Shown here: piece after piece, positions 16,341 to 25,532 of the stretch
How positions within the stretch are numbered: the first letter of the stretch is position 1
Layout of the letters: every line of letters starts with the position of its first letter
Source of the DNA: Halorubrum depositum
GTDB lineage: Archaea > Halobacteriota > Halobacteria > Halobacteriales > Haloferacaceae
Direction: 5' to 3'
NCBI RefSeq assembly: GCF_007671725.1
Contig: NZ_VCNM01000002.1
Coordinates: 1,054,001-1,118,000, forward strand
Length of the DNA: 64,000 nucleotides
Notes under the pieces: model-generated
The model's input: the letters and a program-made list of their open reading frames with translations, nothing else
Databases searched by the model: none
What the model was told of the DNA's origin: nothing
Translations under genes and position numbers: made by a program

Positions 16341-18530
16341 ATGACTCCGCTGCAGGCGGCCACCCGGGAGACGTTCTGGACGATCGGCCCGGTGGGGAAG
16401 GCCGCGTTCTACTGGCTCGCCGCGGTCGCGATCCTCGTCTTCCTGTACGGCGTGTACGCTCGGTTCGCGGCGTACGCCCGCGGAAGCGCGGACCCCCGCG
16501 ACCGGCTGTCGGACCTCCCGAGCCGGGTCGTCTCCGCGACCCGGACCGTCCTCTCGAACGAGAACCAGTTCGACGGGGACGCGTACACCGGCGTGATGCA
16601 CGCGTTCGTGCTGTGGGGCTTTCTCACCCTGCTCGTCGCGACGACGATCCTCGGGTTCGACATCGACGTCTACCGCCCGATCGCGGGCGAGTCGTTCTGG
16701 GTCGGCGACTTCTACCTGGCCTACCAGTTCACCGTCGACGCGTTCGGCCTGCTGTTCGTCGTCGGCGTCGGGATGGCCATGTACCGGCGCTACAGGGAGC
16801 GCGACGGGCGGCTGTGGGGGAAACACACCACGTTCGAGGACGACGCGTTCGTCTGGACCCTCTTCCTGCTCGGCGTCGGCGGCTTCGTCGTGCAGGCGCT
16901 CGGCATCGTCGGCCAGCCGGCGCGGGCCGACGAGACGGTGAGCTTCATCGGGATGGCGATGGCCGCCGGGTTCCGGTGGGCCGGGCTGACGCCCGCGGGC
17001 GCCGAGGCGATCTACGGCGTCGTCTGGTGGAGCCACTCGCTTTTGGCGTTCGCGTTCATCGCGTGGATCCCGTACGCGAAGCCGTTCCACATGATCTCCT
17101 CGTTCGCGAACGTCGTCGCCCGCGACGAGAAGGCCGGCGCGCGGCTCCCGAACGTCCCCGCCGACCTCGACCACACCAACGCCGAGTCGCTCGACGACTT
17201 CACGTGGAAGGAGCTGATGGACGGCGACGCCTGCACGAAGTGCGGCCGCTGCACCGACGCCTGCCCGGCCGACACGGTCGGCCGGAACCTCGACCCCCGT
17301 GACGTGATCCTCGACCTGAAGGCGTACCGCGAGTCGGTGACGGACGACCCGGTGGCGGGGAGCGGCGGCGGCGGGTCGGTCGCGACCGACGGCGGCGTGG
17401 CCAGCTCCGCCGCCGCCAGCGACGGCGGCACCGTCCCCATCGTCGCCGACGAGGGCGGCGTGATCGACAGCGAGTCGATGGAGTCCTGCATGTCCTGTAT
17501 GGCCTGCATGGACGCCTGCCCGGTCGACATCGAGCACCTCACCTCCTTCACCAAGATGAACCGCCAGCTCGTCGACGAGGGCGCCGTGGACTCGAACCTC
17601 CAAGACGTGTTCCAGGACGTGATGCAGAAGGGGAACACCTTCGGCGAGTCGCAGTCGGCCCGCGGCGACTGGGCGGACGAGCTCGAGGACGTCGAGGTCC
17701 CGGACGCCCGCGAGCGCGAGGTGGAGTACCTCTGGTACGTCGGCGACTACCCGAGCTTCGACGACCGGAACAAGGAGGTCGCCCGCGCGCTCGCCCGCCT
17801 GTTCGACGAGGCGGGCGTCGAGTTCGGCATCCTGTTCGACGACGAGAAGAACGACGGCAACGACGTCCGCCGGATCGGCGAGGAGTTCCTCTATCTCGAG
17901 CTGGCGGGCCATCACGTCGAGACGTTCGCCGACTGCGAGTTCGAGAAGATCGTCTGCACGGACCCGCACTCGTACAACACCATCAAAAACGAGTACCCCG
18001 AGGTCGACTTCGCGGAGTTCGCGGACGACCCGATGATGCCGTTCGACCGCGAGGAGCCGTGGAACCCGGAGGGAGAGATCGACGTGCGCCACTGGACGCA
18101 GGTGGTCGAAGAGCTCGTCGACGAGGGCCGGCTCGGGCTGTCGGGCGACGAGCTCGACTACACCGTCACCTACCACGACCCCTGCCACCTCGGCCGGTAC
18201 AACGACGAGTACGAGGCGCCCCGCGAGCTAATCTCAGCGACCGGCGCCGACCTCCACGAGATGCCGCGCTCGCGCGACGACTCGTTCTGCTGCGGCGGCG
18301 GCGGGGGCGGGCTCTGGACCGAGCACGACGAGGCCGTCAAGCCGAGCGAGGAGCGCCTCCGCGAGGCGGTCGAGGACACCGACGCGGGCGGCGCGATAGA
18401 GAAGTTCGTCGTCGCCTGCCCGATGTGCACGACGATGTTCGAGGACGGCCGGAAGACGGGCGACTTCGAGGACGACGTGGAGATCGTCGACGTCGCCGAA
18501 CTCCTGATCGAGGCGGTGGAGGCGGAGTGA
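16341..18530 (+). CDS. Heterodisulfide-reductase-related membrane iron-sulfur protein
   Basis: The protein has 729 residues. The N-terminal 270 or so form about five membrane helices resembling a nitrate-reductase-gamma/HdrE cytochrome-b module. Next come two 4Fe-4S motifs (CTKCGRCTDACP and CMSCMACMDACP), separated by an unusual Gly/Ser/Ala linker of about 45 residues. The C-terminal half has cysteine-rich CCG domains (HDPCHLGRYNDEY, SFCCGGGGGGLW, ACPMCTTMF). It probably moves electrons between membrane quinones and a soluble partner; the partner is unknown. Such fused proteins are common in haloarchaea. Confidence 0.88.
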   Translation: MTPLQAATRETFWTIGPVGKAAFYWLAAVAILVFLYGVYARFAAYARGSADPRDRLSDLPSRVVSATRTVLSNENQFDGDAYTGVMHAFVLWGFLTLLVATTILGFDIDVYRPIAGESFWVGDFYLAYQFTVDAFGLLFVVGVGMAMYRRYRERDGRLWGKHTTFEDDAFVWTLFLLGVGGFVVQALGIVGQPARADETVSFIGMAMAAGFRWAGLTPAGAEAIYGVVWWSHSLLAFAFIAWIPYAKPFHMISSFANVVARDEKAGARLPNVPADLDHTNAESLDDFTWKELMDGDACTKCGRCTDACPADTVGRNLDPRDVILDLKAYRESVTDDPVAGSGGGGSVATDGGVASSAAASDGGTVPIVADEGGVIDSESMESCMSCMACMDACPVDIEHLTSFTKMNRQLVDEGAVDSNLQDVFQDVMQKGNTFGESQSARGDWADELEDVEVPDAREREVEYLWYVGDYPSFDDRNKEVARALARLFDEAGVEFGILFDDEKNDGNDVRRIGEEFLYLELAGHHVETFADCEFEKIVCTDPHSYNTIKNEYPEVDFAEFADDPMMPFDREEPWNPEGEIDVRHWTQVVEELVDEGRLGLSGDELDYTVTYHDPCHLGRYNDEYEAPRELISATGADLHEMPRSRDDSFCCGGGGGGLWTEHDEAVKPSEERLREAVEDTDAGGAIEKFVVACPMCTTMFEDGRKTGDFEDDVEIVDVAELLIEAVEAE

Positions 18531-18546
18531 GAGGGCGGACCCGGAT

Positions 18547-18867
18547 TCAGGCGCCCCGGCCCGCGTCCCGCGGGGACGACGGCGCTCGGGACTCGACCGC
18601 CTCGTCGACCCGGCGCAGCAGCGCCCGCCCCGGAGCCCGGTCGCGCACGGGAGCGTCGCCGAGGTAGTCGATCAGCGCGTCGCGGAGCAGCTCGGTGCCC
18701 TCGGGGGCGAGCGCGCGATCGCGCTCGATGCGCCGGATCGGTCGGCGCTGCGCGGGGGGATCGTCGCCGGCGGCGGCCGCGACCGCGCCCGCGTCGAGCA
18801 GGGCGGCGTGGGCGATCCACGCCTCTTCGCGGGAGAGCGAGAGGTTCCCGTTCGTCGGAGGGGTCAT
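18547..18867 (-). CDS. Small haloarchaeal protein of unknown function
   Basis: The protein has 106 residues. The N-terminal part (NLSLSREEAWIAHAALLDAG) is a pattern I associate with a widespread small haloarchaeal family. The middle is Arg-rich and the rest helical. A TATA-like box at 18892-18899 on the minus strand lies about 28 bases before the ATG, supporting expression. Function unknown. Confidence 0.65.
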   Translation of the reverse strand: MTPPTNGNLSLSREEAWIAHAALLDAGAVAAAAGDDPPAQRRPIRRIERDRALAPEGTELLRDALIDYLGDAPVRDRAPGRALLRRVDEAVESRAPSSPRDAGRGA

Positions 18868-18891
18868 CGTCCCGGTGTTCGCACGGAGGGT

Positions 18892-18899
18892 CTTAAAAA
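18892..18899 (-). promoter_or_regulatory. TATA-like box for the 106-residue protein
   Basis: On the minus strand this reads TTTTTAAG, about 28 bases upstream of the ATG at 18867. Confidence 0.6.
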
Positions 18900-18952
18900 C
18901 ACGCCCGCACCCTCGCCGTCGACGCCGACCGCGAGACGAGGGGTCGGTCGAA

Positions 18953-19020
18953 CTATATAGAGTATATATCGCCGGGGAGCGATACTGCTCGGGGCATACC
19001 CCTCATAGCATACTACTTAA
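18953..19020 (+). promoter_or_regulatory. pst operon promoter region with AT-rich possible operator
   Basis: ACTTAA at 19015-19020 is a TATA-like box about 27 bases before the pstS ATG. Upstream, at 18953-18970, lies CTATATAGAGTATATATC, an AT-rich tract built of two near-identical halves. Between them GCATA/TCATA half-sites recur (18994-19012). In this GC-rich chromosome such a tract upstream of pstS is a good candidate for a phosphate-responsive site. The assignment is inference. Confidence 0.45.
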
Positions 19021-19044
19021 CTGGGACACGTCGATCAGCTGTTG

Positions 19045-20067
19045 ATGGCTTCCAGCCACGACGCAGACACTACGGAGATCACACGGCGGAAATCGCTCGC
19101 GGCGCTCGCCGGTGTCGGGGCCCTCGGCCTCGCCGGTTGTACGCAGAGCTCCGGGGACGGTTCCGACGGCGGCTCCGGAGACGGCTCCGACGGCGGAGAC
19201 GACACGCTCTCCGGGTCGATCAACATCGCCGGGTCCTCGACCGTCTTCCCGCTGATGAGCGCGATCGCGGAGGATTTCGCGGCCGAACACGATCAGGTCT
19301 CGGTCGACATCAGCTCGACCGGCTCCGGCGGCGGGTTCTCCAACTACTTCTGCGTCGGCGACACCGATTTCAACAACGCGAGCCGTGAGATCCAGCCCGC
19401 GGAGGAGGAGCTGTGCGCGGAGAACGGCGTCGAGTACGTCGAGCTCATCGCGGCGACGGACGCGCTCACGGTCGTCGTCAACCCCGAGGCCGACTGGATC
19501 GACTCCCTCACCGTCGAGGAGCTCGCGCAGATCTGGGAGGAGGACCCCGCCCAGACGTGGGACGAGGTCCGCGACGAGTTCCCGAACGAGGAGATCGAGC
19601 GGTTCGGCGCCGCCGACACCTCCGGGACGTACGACTACTTCATCGAGACGATCTTAGAGGAGCGCGGCCACACCGGCGACTACCAGGCGACCGAGCAGGA
19701 CAACTCGATCGCGCAGGGGGTCTCGGGGAGCGAGTACGCGATCGGCTACTTCGGCTTCGCGTACTACTTCCAGAACCCCGACCAGCTCAAGGCGCTCGGG
19801 ATCGACTCCGGCGAGGGGCCGGTCGAACCGAGCCTCGAGACGGCCGCCTCCGGCGAGTACAGCCCCCTCTCGCGGTCGCTGTACACGTACCCCTCGATCG
19901 AGTCGCTCGGTAAGGAGCACGTCGCCGAGTTCGCCCGGTACTTCGTCGAGCAGACGACGAACGAGGAGCTCGTCGCCGGCGACGTCGGATACGTGCCCGC
20001 GACCGAGGAGACCCAGGAGGAGCAGATGGAGATCCTCGAAGACGCCATCGAGCAGGCGCAGGGCTGA
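19045..20067 (+). CDS. pstS: Phosphate-binding lipoprotein PstS
   Basis: The protein has 340 residues. The N terminus has a Tat motif (ITRRKSLAAL) and a lipobox (GLAGC) with Cys32, so it is exported folded and lipid-anchored outside the membrane. A Gly/Ser/Asp linker leads to the PstS domain, with the phosphate-site segments IAGSSTVFPLMSAIAEDF and AADTSGTYDYF. It captures phosphate for the PstCAB transporter encoded downstream. ATG 19045 follows a TTG and has the promoter at the expected distance. Confidence 0.95.
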   Translation: MASSHDADTTEITRRKSLAALAGVGALGLAGCTQSSGDGSDGGSGDGSDGGDDTLSGSINIAGSSTVFPLMSAIAEDFAAEHDQVSVDISSTGSGGGFSNYFCVGDTDFNNASREIQPAEEELCAENGVEYVELIAATDALTVVVNPEADWIDSLTVEELAQIWEEDPAQTWDEVRDEFPNEEIERFGAADTSGTYDYFIETILEERGHTGDYQATEQDNSIAQGVSGSEYAIGYFGFAYYFQNPDQLKALGIDSGEGPVEPSLETAASGEYSPLSRSLYTYPSIESLGKEHVAEFARYFVEQTTNEELVAGDVGYVPATEETQEEQMEILEDAIEQAQG

Positions 20068-20123
20068 GTCGGCGCCATGAACCGGTGTATTGATTTACGA
20101 CAGCGTTCGATACCCGACCGGTT

Positions 20124-21098
20124 GTGACAGATAGTACCGAGAGCCCCGATCTCCAGCGTCGGAGCGGGCTCAGACGACTGAAGGAGGGAACCTACGGCGG
20201 CCTCTTCGCCGCGTGCGCGGCGGTCACCCTGCTCACGACGGTCGCGATCTTCGTGACGCTGCTGTCGGACGCAGTGGTGTTCTTCCAAGAGGTAGCGATC
20301 GCCGAGTTCCTGACCGGCACCAACTGGAGCCCGAACCCGGCCGGCGGCGGGCAGGCGTTCGGCATCATCCCCCTGCTGATCGGGACGATCGTCGTGACGG
20401 TCACGGCGGCGTTCATCGCGCTCCCCGTGGGGACGCTGACGGCGATCTACCTCAGCGAGTACGCAACGTCGAACGCGCGCTCGATACTGAAGCCGCTCCT
20501 CGAGATCCTCGCCGGCATCCCGACGGTCGTGTACGGCTACTTCGCGCTGGTGTACGTCACGCCGGCGCTGAAGGCGACGCTGTTCCCGGAAATGAGCACC
20601 TTCAACGCGCTCTCGGCGTCGATCATGGTCGGCATCATGACGATCCCGATGGTGTCGTCGATCTCGGAGGACGCGATGAGCGCGGTCCCCGACGACCTGC
20701 GGCAGGCGGGCTACGGGCTCGGCGCGACGAAGTTCGAGGTGTCGACCGGGATCGTGGTCCCCGCCTCGATCTCGGGGATCGCCTCGTCGTACATCCTCGC
20801 GGTGTCGCGCGCCATCGGCGAGACGATGATCGTCGTCGTCGCGATGGGCGCGCAGGCGCGGATGCCGGCGGTCCGGGAGGCCGCGTTCGGAATTCCGTTC
20901 ATCAACCCCGCCGACGTCCTCCTGGACTCCGGGATGACGATCACGGTCGCGATGGTGCAGATCGCCGGCGGCGACCTCACGGGCGGGTCGATCCCGTACG
21001 ACTCGATGTTCGCGCTCGGACTCACGCTGTTCGTGGTGACGCTCGCAATGAACGTGATCAGTGACATCATCGCGCAACGCTACCGGGAGGAGTACTGA
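20124..21098 (+). CDS. pstC: Phosphate ABC transporter permease PstC
   Basis: The protein has 324 residues from GTG 20124. It has about six membrane segments and the PstC permease core (LEILAGIPTVVYGYFAL; later VSRAIGETMIVVVAMGAQ). It forms the channel with PstA. The stop overlaps the ATG of pstA, so the two are coupled. Confidence 0.94.
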   Translation: MTDSTESPDLQRRSGLRRLKEGTYGGLFAACAAVTLLTTVAIFVTLLSDAVVFFQEVAIAEFLTGTNWSPNPAGGGQAFGIIPLLIGTIVVTVTAAFIALPVGTLTAIYLSEYATSNARSILKPLLEILAGIPTVVYGYFALVYVTPALKATLFPEMSTFNALSASIMVGIMTIPMVSSISEDAMSAVPDDLRQAGYGLGATKFEVSTGIVVPASISGIASSYILAVSRAIGETMIVVVAMGAQARMPAVREAAFGIPFINPADVLLDSGMTITVAMVQIAGGDLTGGSIPYDSMFALGLTLFVVTLAMNVISDIIAQRYREEY

Positions 21099-22864
21099 TG
21101 GCGACGGACAACGCGACCTCGGGCGGGTTCGGCGAGGTGAGTCGGGTCCGAGGGGTCCTCTTCGAGTACCTCTCGCTCGGCGCGAGCGTGATCGGACTCG
21201 TCGCGCTCGGCGTGCTGCTCGTGTACGTCACGATCGACGCCTTCGACCTGGCGAACGCCAGCCCGGAGTGGCTGCTGACGTACTTCCTCACCCTCGTCGC
21301 TCCGTTCCTCGCGTTCTGCCTGTACAGCGCGAACGACGCGGCGGTGACGCGGCAGTCCCTCGTCGCGCTCGGCGGGGGACTCGTCGCGGTCGCGGTGCCG
21401 TTCACCGCGGTCGAGGCGCTCGTCGCGCCGATCCCGCGGCTCAGCTGGCAGCTCGCGTACCTCTTCGTCGTCGCCGTGCCGGTCACCGCGTACCTCGCGT
21501 ACGTCGGGAGCCGCGGGCGGGTCGGCGCCGTCGGCTTCGGACTGGCGGGCCGGCTCGTCGGCGGGATCGCGATCGGGCTCGCCGTGGGGACGCTGTTCCT
21601 CGTGTTCGACGAGCTGGTGTGGTTCCTCGCGTACACGCTAGGGGTCGTCCCGGCGGCGCTCGCGTACGGATACGGGCGGTACCGGGACGCCTCGATCGCC
21701 CTGACGGCCGCCATCCCGATCGGCCTCCTGGGCGCGTTGGCGGCGGTCCTCCTGCGATCGGTCGTCACCACCTACCCCTCCGACCTCATCATCTACCTCT
21801 GGACGATCGCGGTCCCGGTCGCGGTCGCCGGGGGTATCGTCGTCGCCGGTCGCGGCGGTCGGACCGCGGGGGTCGCCGCCGGCGGCGTCCCGCTCGCCGT
21901 CGCGACCGCGGGCGGCTTCCTCGCCGGGAGCGTCGGGCTCCCCGCCTCCACCACGCTGATCGTGCTCGCCGTGACGGGCGTGCCGACGGCGGTCTACGTC
22001 CACCGCGCGCTCGACGTCGGCGAGGGGCTCGCCGGGCTCGCGCTGCCCGCCCTCCTCGTCGGCGGGGCGCTCGTCGGGGCGCTCGTCGTCGAGGCGTTCG
22101 GCTTCCCGGCGCCGGACCCGTGGCTCGACGCGTCGTTCGTCACGGAGGCGCCGTCGCGGACCGCGGCCGAGGCCGGCCTCTACCCGGCGATCGTCGGCTC
22201 GGTGATCATCATCGCGCTGGTCGCGGTGCTGTCGTTCGTGCTCGGCGTGGGGACCTCCGTCTTCCTGGAGGAGTACACGGCCGGGAGCGGCCTCGTCGGG
22301 TCGCTGACGCGGCTGCTTCAGGTGAACATCGCGAACCTCGCCGCCATTCCGTCGGTCGTGTACGGGCTGCTCGGGCTGGGGCTGTTCGCGAACCTGCTCG
22401 GATTCGGGCTCGGGACCGCGGTGACCGCGTCGCTGACGCTGTCGCTGCTCATCCTCCCGATCACGATCATCTCCGCGCAGGAGGCGATCCGGTCGGTGCC
22501 GGACGACCTGCGCCGGGGGTCGGACGCGATGGGCGCGACCCGGTGGCAGACGACGAAGAACGTCGTCCTCCCGGAGGCCCTGCCCGGTATCCTGACCGGG
22601 ACGATCCTCGCGCTCGGGCGGGCGATCGGCGAGACCGCGCCGCTCATCATGATCGGCGCGGCGACCACGGTGTTCAGCGCGCCGAGCAGCCTCTTCAGCC
22701 GGTTCAGCGCGATGCCGATGCAGATCTACGCGTGGGCGAACTTCCCCCAGGCGGAGTTCCGGTACGGCGTCGTCGCGGCCGGCGTGATCACGCTGCTGAT
22801 CATCCTCATCGGCATGAACGGAACGGCGATACTGCTGCGGAACCGCGCGGAGCGGGGGACCTAA
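21098..22864 (+). CDS. pstA: Phosphate ABC transporter permease PstA with long N-terminal membrane extension
   Basis: The protein has 588 residues, about twice the usual PstA. The C-terminal 270 or so are a normal PstA permease ([47 protein letters not shown]). The N-terminal 300 or so form roughly eight additional hydrophobic segments with no motif I recognise. Enlarged PstA proteins occur in other haloarchaea as far as I recall, so this is probably lineage-typical and not a local fusion. The role of the extension is unknown. Confidence 0.92.
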   Translation: MATDNATSGGFGEVSRVRGVLFEYLSLGASVIGLVALGVLLVYVTIDAFDLANASPEWLLTYFLTLVAPFLAFCLYSANDAAVTRQSLVALGGGLVAVAVPFTAVEALVAPIPRLSWQLAYLFVVAVPVTAYLAYVGSRGRVGAVGFGLAGRLVGGIAIGLAVGTLFLVFDELVWFLAYTLGVVPAALAYGYGRYRDASIALTAAIPIGLLGALAAVLLRSVVTTYPSDLIIYLWTIAVPVAVAGGIVVAGRGGRTAGVAAGGVPLAVATAGGFLAGSVGLPASTTLIVLAVTGVPTAVYVHRALDVGEGLAGLALPALLVGGALVGALVVEAFGFPAPDPWLDASFVTEAPSRTAAEAGLYPAIVGSVIIIALVAVLSFVLGVGTSVFLEEYTAGSGLVGSLTRLLQVNIANLAAIPSVVYGLLGLGLFANLLGFGLGTAVTASLTLSLLILPITIISAQEAIRSVPDDLRRGSDAMGATRWQTTKNVVLPEALPGILTGTILALGRAIGETAPLIMIGAATTVFSAPSSLFSRFSAMPMQIYAWANFPQAEFRYGVVAAGVITLLIILIGMNGTAILLRNRAERGT

Positions 22865-22865
22865 C

Positions 22866-23696
22866 ATGAGTAACACACGATCGAGCGACTCGCTCATCAC
22901 GACGGACGTAGAGACCGAATCGAACGACCGGACGGCGGGCGCGGAGCGGACCGCGGTGGCCGCGCGCGACCTGAACGTCTTCTACGGGGACGAGCAGGCG
23001 ATCGACGACGTGTCGATCGAGATCCCCGAGAAGCGCGTGACGGCGCTCATCGGCCCCTCGGGCTGCGGCAAGTCGACGTTCCTCCGGTGTATCAACCGGA
23101 TGAACGACATGATCGAGGTCTGCCGCGTCGAGGGCGACGTGGAGTTCGGCGGGAAGAACGTGTACGACGACGACGTCGACCCGGTCGCGCTGCGTCGGAA
23201 GATCGGGATGGTGTTCCAGAAGCCGAACCCGTTCCCGAAGTCGATCCGCGACAACGTCGCGTACGGACTGAAGATCCAGGGATACGAGGGCGACGTCGAC
23301 GAGCGAGTCGAGGAGTCGCTGAAGGCCGCCGCGCTGTGGGACGAGGTGAAAGACCAGCTCGATTCCTCGGGGCTCGACCTCTCCGGCGGGCAGCAGCAGC
23401 GGCTCTGTATCGCCCGCGCCATCGCGCCCGACCCGGAGGTCGTCCTGATGGACGAGCCGACGTCGGCGCTCGACCCCGTCGCGGCCTCGAAGATCGAGGA
23501 CCTCATCGACGACCTCGCGGAGGAGTACACCGTCATCATCGTCACGCACAACATGCAGCAGGCGGCGCGCATCTCCGACCGGACCGCCGTCTTCCTCACC
23601 GGCGGCCGGCTCGTCGAGTACGACGACACGACCAAGATATTCGAGGACCCCGAAGAGCAGCGCGTCGAGGACTACATCACGGGGAAGTTCGGATAG
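22866..23696 (+). CDS. pstB: Phosphate ABC transporter ATPase PstB
   Basis: The protein has 276 residues. It has Walker A (GPSGCGKST), the PstB-specific [10 protein letters not shown], a Q-loop ([13 protein letters not shown]), the signature [14 protein letters not shown] and Walker B ([13 protein letters not shown]). It powers phosphate import. An acidic, probably unstructured N-terminal tail of about 35 residues precedes the ABC domain. It sits one base after pstA and abuts phoU. Confidence 0.96.
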   Translation: MSNTRSSDSLITTDVETESNDRTAGAERTAVAARDLNVFYGDEQAIDDVSIEIPEKRVTALIGPSGCGKSTFLRCINRMNDMIEVCRVEGDVEFGGKNVYDDDVDPVALRRKIGMVFQKPNPFPKSIRDNVAYGLKIQGYEGDVDERVEESLKAAALWDEVKDQLDSSGLDLSGGQQQRLCIARAIAPDPEVVLMDEPTSALDPVAASKIEDLIDDLAEEYTVIIVTHNMQQAARISDRTAVFLTGGRLVEYDDTTKIFEDPEEQRVEDYITGKFG

Positions 23697-24416
23697 ATGC
23701 CCCGGAAGAACTACCAGGAGCGGCTCGACCGGCTCCGCGCCGACGTCGTCGCGATGGGCGAGCTCGTCGGCGAGCGGTACGACGCCGCGATCGAGGCGGC
23801 CGCGGCCGGCGACGACGCCCTCGCGCAAGAGGTGATCGAGGGCGACCGCGAGGTGAACGAGACGTACCTCGGCTTGGAGGACGACTGCACGGAGCTGCTC
23901 GCGCTCCAGCAGCCCGTCGCCGGCGACCTCCGACTGGTCGCGGCCTCGTTCAAGGTGATCACCGACCTCGAACGCGTGGCCGACCTCGCGACCAACCTCG
24001 CCGGCTACGGCGGGCCCGACGGGGGCGTTCACCCGGCCGTCGAGTTCCGCGAGCTCGGCGCGGGGGCCGGCGAGATGGTCGCCGACGCGGTCGCCGCCTA
24101 CGAGGCGGGCGACGCTGAGGCGTGCCGGGAGATCGCCGCGCGGGACGACGCGTTCGACGAGCGGTGTCGGCAGGCGAGCGAGGCGGTCGTCCGGGAGCTG
24201 CTGGAGGCCGACCGCGCCCGCGCCGAGGCGGCCGCCGAGGACGGGAGCGGCGGCGCCACCGAGGCAGCCGACGCCGAGGCGCTGGAGGCCTCCCTCGACG
24301 AGGTGTCGCGCGCGCTGCTCGCGGTGCGCGACCTCGAGCGGGTGGCCGACCACGCGGTCAACGTGGCGGCGCGCACCCTGTACATGGTCGAGAACGACGA
24401 CGAGCTGATCTACTGA
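23697..24416 (+). CDS. phoU: Phosphate signalling protein PhoU
   Basis: The protein has 239 residues and is all-helical, with the two three-helix repeats of PhoU. The metal-binding segments are recognisable (ASFKVITDLERVADLATNLA and VRDLERVADHAVNVAART). PhoU restrains PstB activity and, in archaea, probably links to transcriptional control. The ATG directly follows the pstB stop. A Gly/Ala-rich insert sits near residues 175-195. Confidence 0.93.
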   Translation: MPRKNYQERLDRLRADVVAMGELVGERYDAAIEAAAAGDDALAQEVIEGDREVNETYLGLEDDCTELLALQQPVAGDLRLVAASFKVITDLERVADLATNLAGYGGPDGGVHPAVEFRELGAGAGEMVADAVAAYEAGDAEACREIAARDDAFDERCRQASEAVVRELLEADRARAEAAAEDGSGGATEAADAEALEASLDEVSRALLAVRDLERVADHAVNVAARTLYMVENDDELIY

Positions 24417-24443
24417 CGCCGCCCGGCGCGAACCAGACACACC

Positions 24444-24914
24444 ATGACCCACCCCACCGACACGGCGGCCGACACCGACGAAGCGACCGACGAGACGACC
24501 ACCCTCACGTTCATGTGCGTCCGCAACGCCGGGCGGAGCCAGATGGCGACGGCGTTCGCGGAGCGCGAGCGGGACCGACGCGGCCTCGGCGACCGCGTCG
24601 AGATCGTGACCGGGGGCACCGCCCCCGCCGACAGCGTCCACGGCGTGGTCGCGGAGGCGCTCGCGGAGGTCGGTCTCGACGTGAACGGTCGGACGCCGCG
24701 GCACGTCTCCGAGGAGACGCTCGCCGCCTCCGACTTCGTCGCCACGATGGGCTGTTCGACGCTCGACCTGGACGGCGTCGACACCGACGATTGGGACCTC
24801 GACGACCCGGGCGAGCGCCCGATCGAGGAGGTCCGGGAGATCCGCGACGAGATCGAGCGCCGCGTCGTCGCCCTCTTCGACGATCGGTTCGGCGAGTACG
24901 ACGGTGAGCGGTAG
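24444..24914 (+). CDS. Low-molecular-weight phosphatase / arsenate reductase family protein
   Basis: The protein has 156 residues. The P-loop CVRNAGRSQMA gives the CX5RS signature (C25, R31) of low-molecular-weight tyrosine phosphatases and thioredoxin-linked arsenate reductases. The C-terminal acid is probably in WDLDDPGERP. It is 28 bases after phoU, at the end of the phosphate operon, so it could release phosphate, or reduce arsenate, which enters through Pst. Context supports either; sequence alone does not decide. Confidence 0.82.
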   Translation: MTHPTDTAADTDEATDETTTLTFMCVRNAGRSQMATAFAERERDRRGLGDRVEIVTGGTAPADSVHGVVAEALAEVGLDVNGRTPRHVSEETLAASDFVATMGCSTLDLDGVDTDDWDLDDPGERPIEEVREIRDEIERRVVALFDDRFGEYDGER

Positions 24915-25008
24915 GCGGCCCCGTGGCGCCGAACGTAATGATCAATATCGACGGATAGAGGCCCTGAAAGCACACATTTAACGGAATAGAGGACCTACAT
25001 AGTCGCAC

Positions 25009-25395
25009 ATGAACGAGACGTTAGAGCGTCGCATTCGGCGCCACAACACGAGCTTCGATCGCGACACCGGACATATCATTCTGCCGAGCGAACGACTCGC
25101 CGCCCGCTGGTTCCACGGCGTCGTGGACGCCGCGAAACGGAACGACGACCTGAAACCGCTCGCCGGGCTCCGCATCGGGATCGACCCCGACAGGGACCGA
25201 GCCACCGTCATCAACGAGCGAGCGACCGACGGGCTCCGGGCCGCGCTCCCGCCGAGCGGCGAGTCGCTGCGAACCGGGGAGGCCGCAACGCTCGAACGGT
25301 ACGGGTTCGACGACGACGAGGCGACGCTGCGGGCGGACGTCGAGGCGCTGACCGACGTGCGGCTCGGGAGCGACCCGGAGCCGGCCCTCGCGTAA
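25009..25395 (+). CDS. Small protein of unknown function
   Basis: The protein has 128 residues, basic at the N terminus (MNETLERRIRRHNTSFDRD) and acidic later, with no membrane segment. A TTTAA at 24977-24981 stands about 30 bases before the ATG. It follows the phosphate operon but has its own promoter. I do not recognise the family. Confidence 0.6.
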   Translation: MNETLERRIRRHNTSFDRDTGHIILPSERLAARWFHGVVDAAKRNDDLKPLAGLRIGIDPDRDRATVINERATDGLRAALPPSGESLRTGEAATLERYGFDDDEATLRADVEALTDVRLGSDPEPALA

Positions 25396-25532
25396 CGGCG
25401 TCCCCTTCCACGGGGTGCCGATCTTCGACGAAGTGACGACCCCGTTCGCGGGAGTCCGACCGCCGATCTTCTCCGCTCCGTTCGGACGCGGCCTCCAGAA
25501 GTCATAATCGACTCCGCACCCACGGGGTACGC

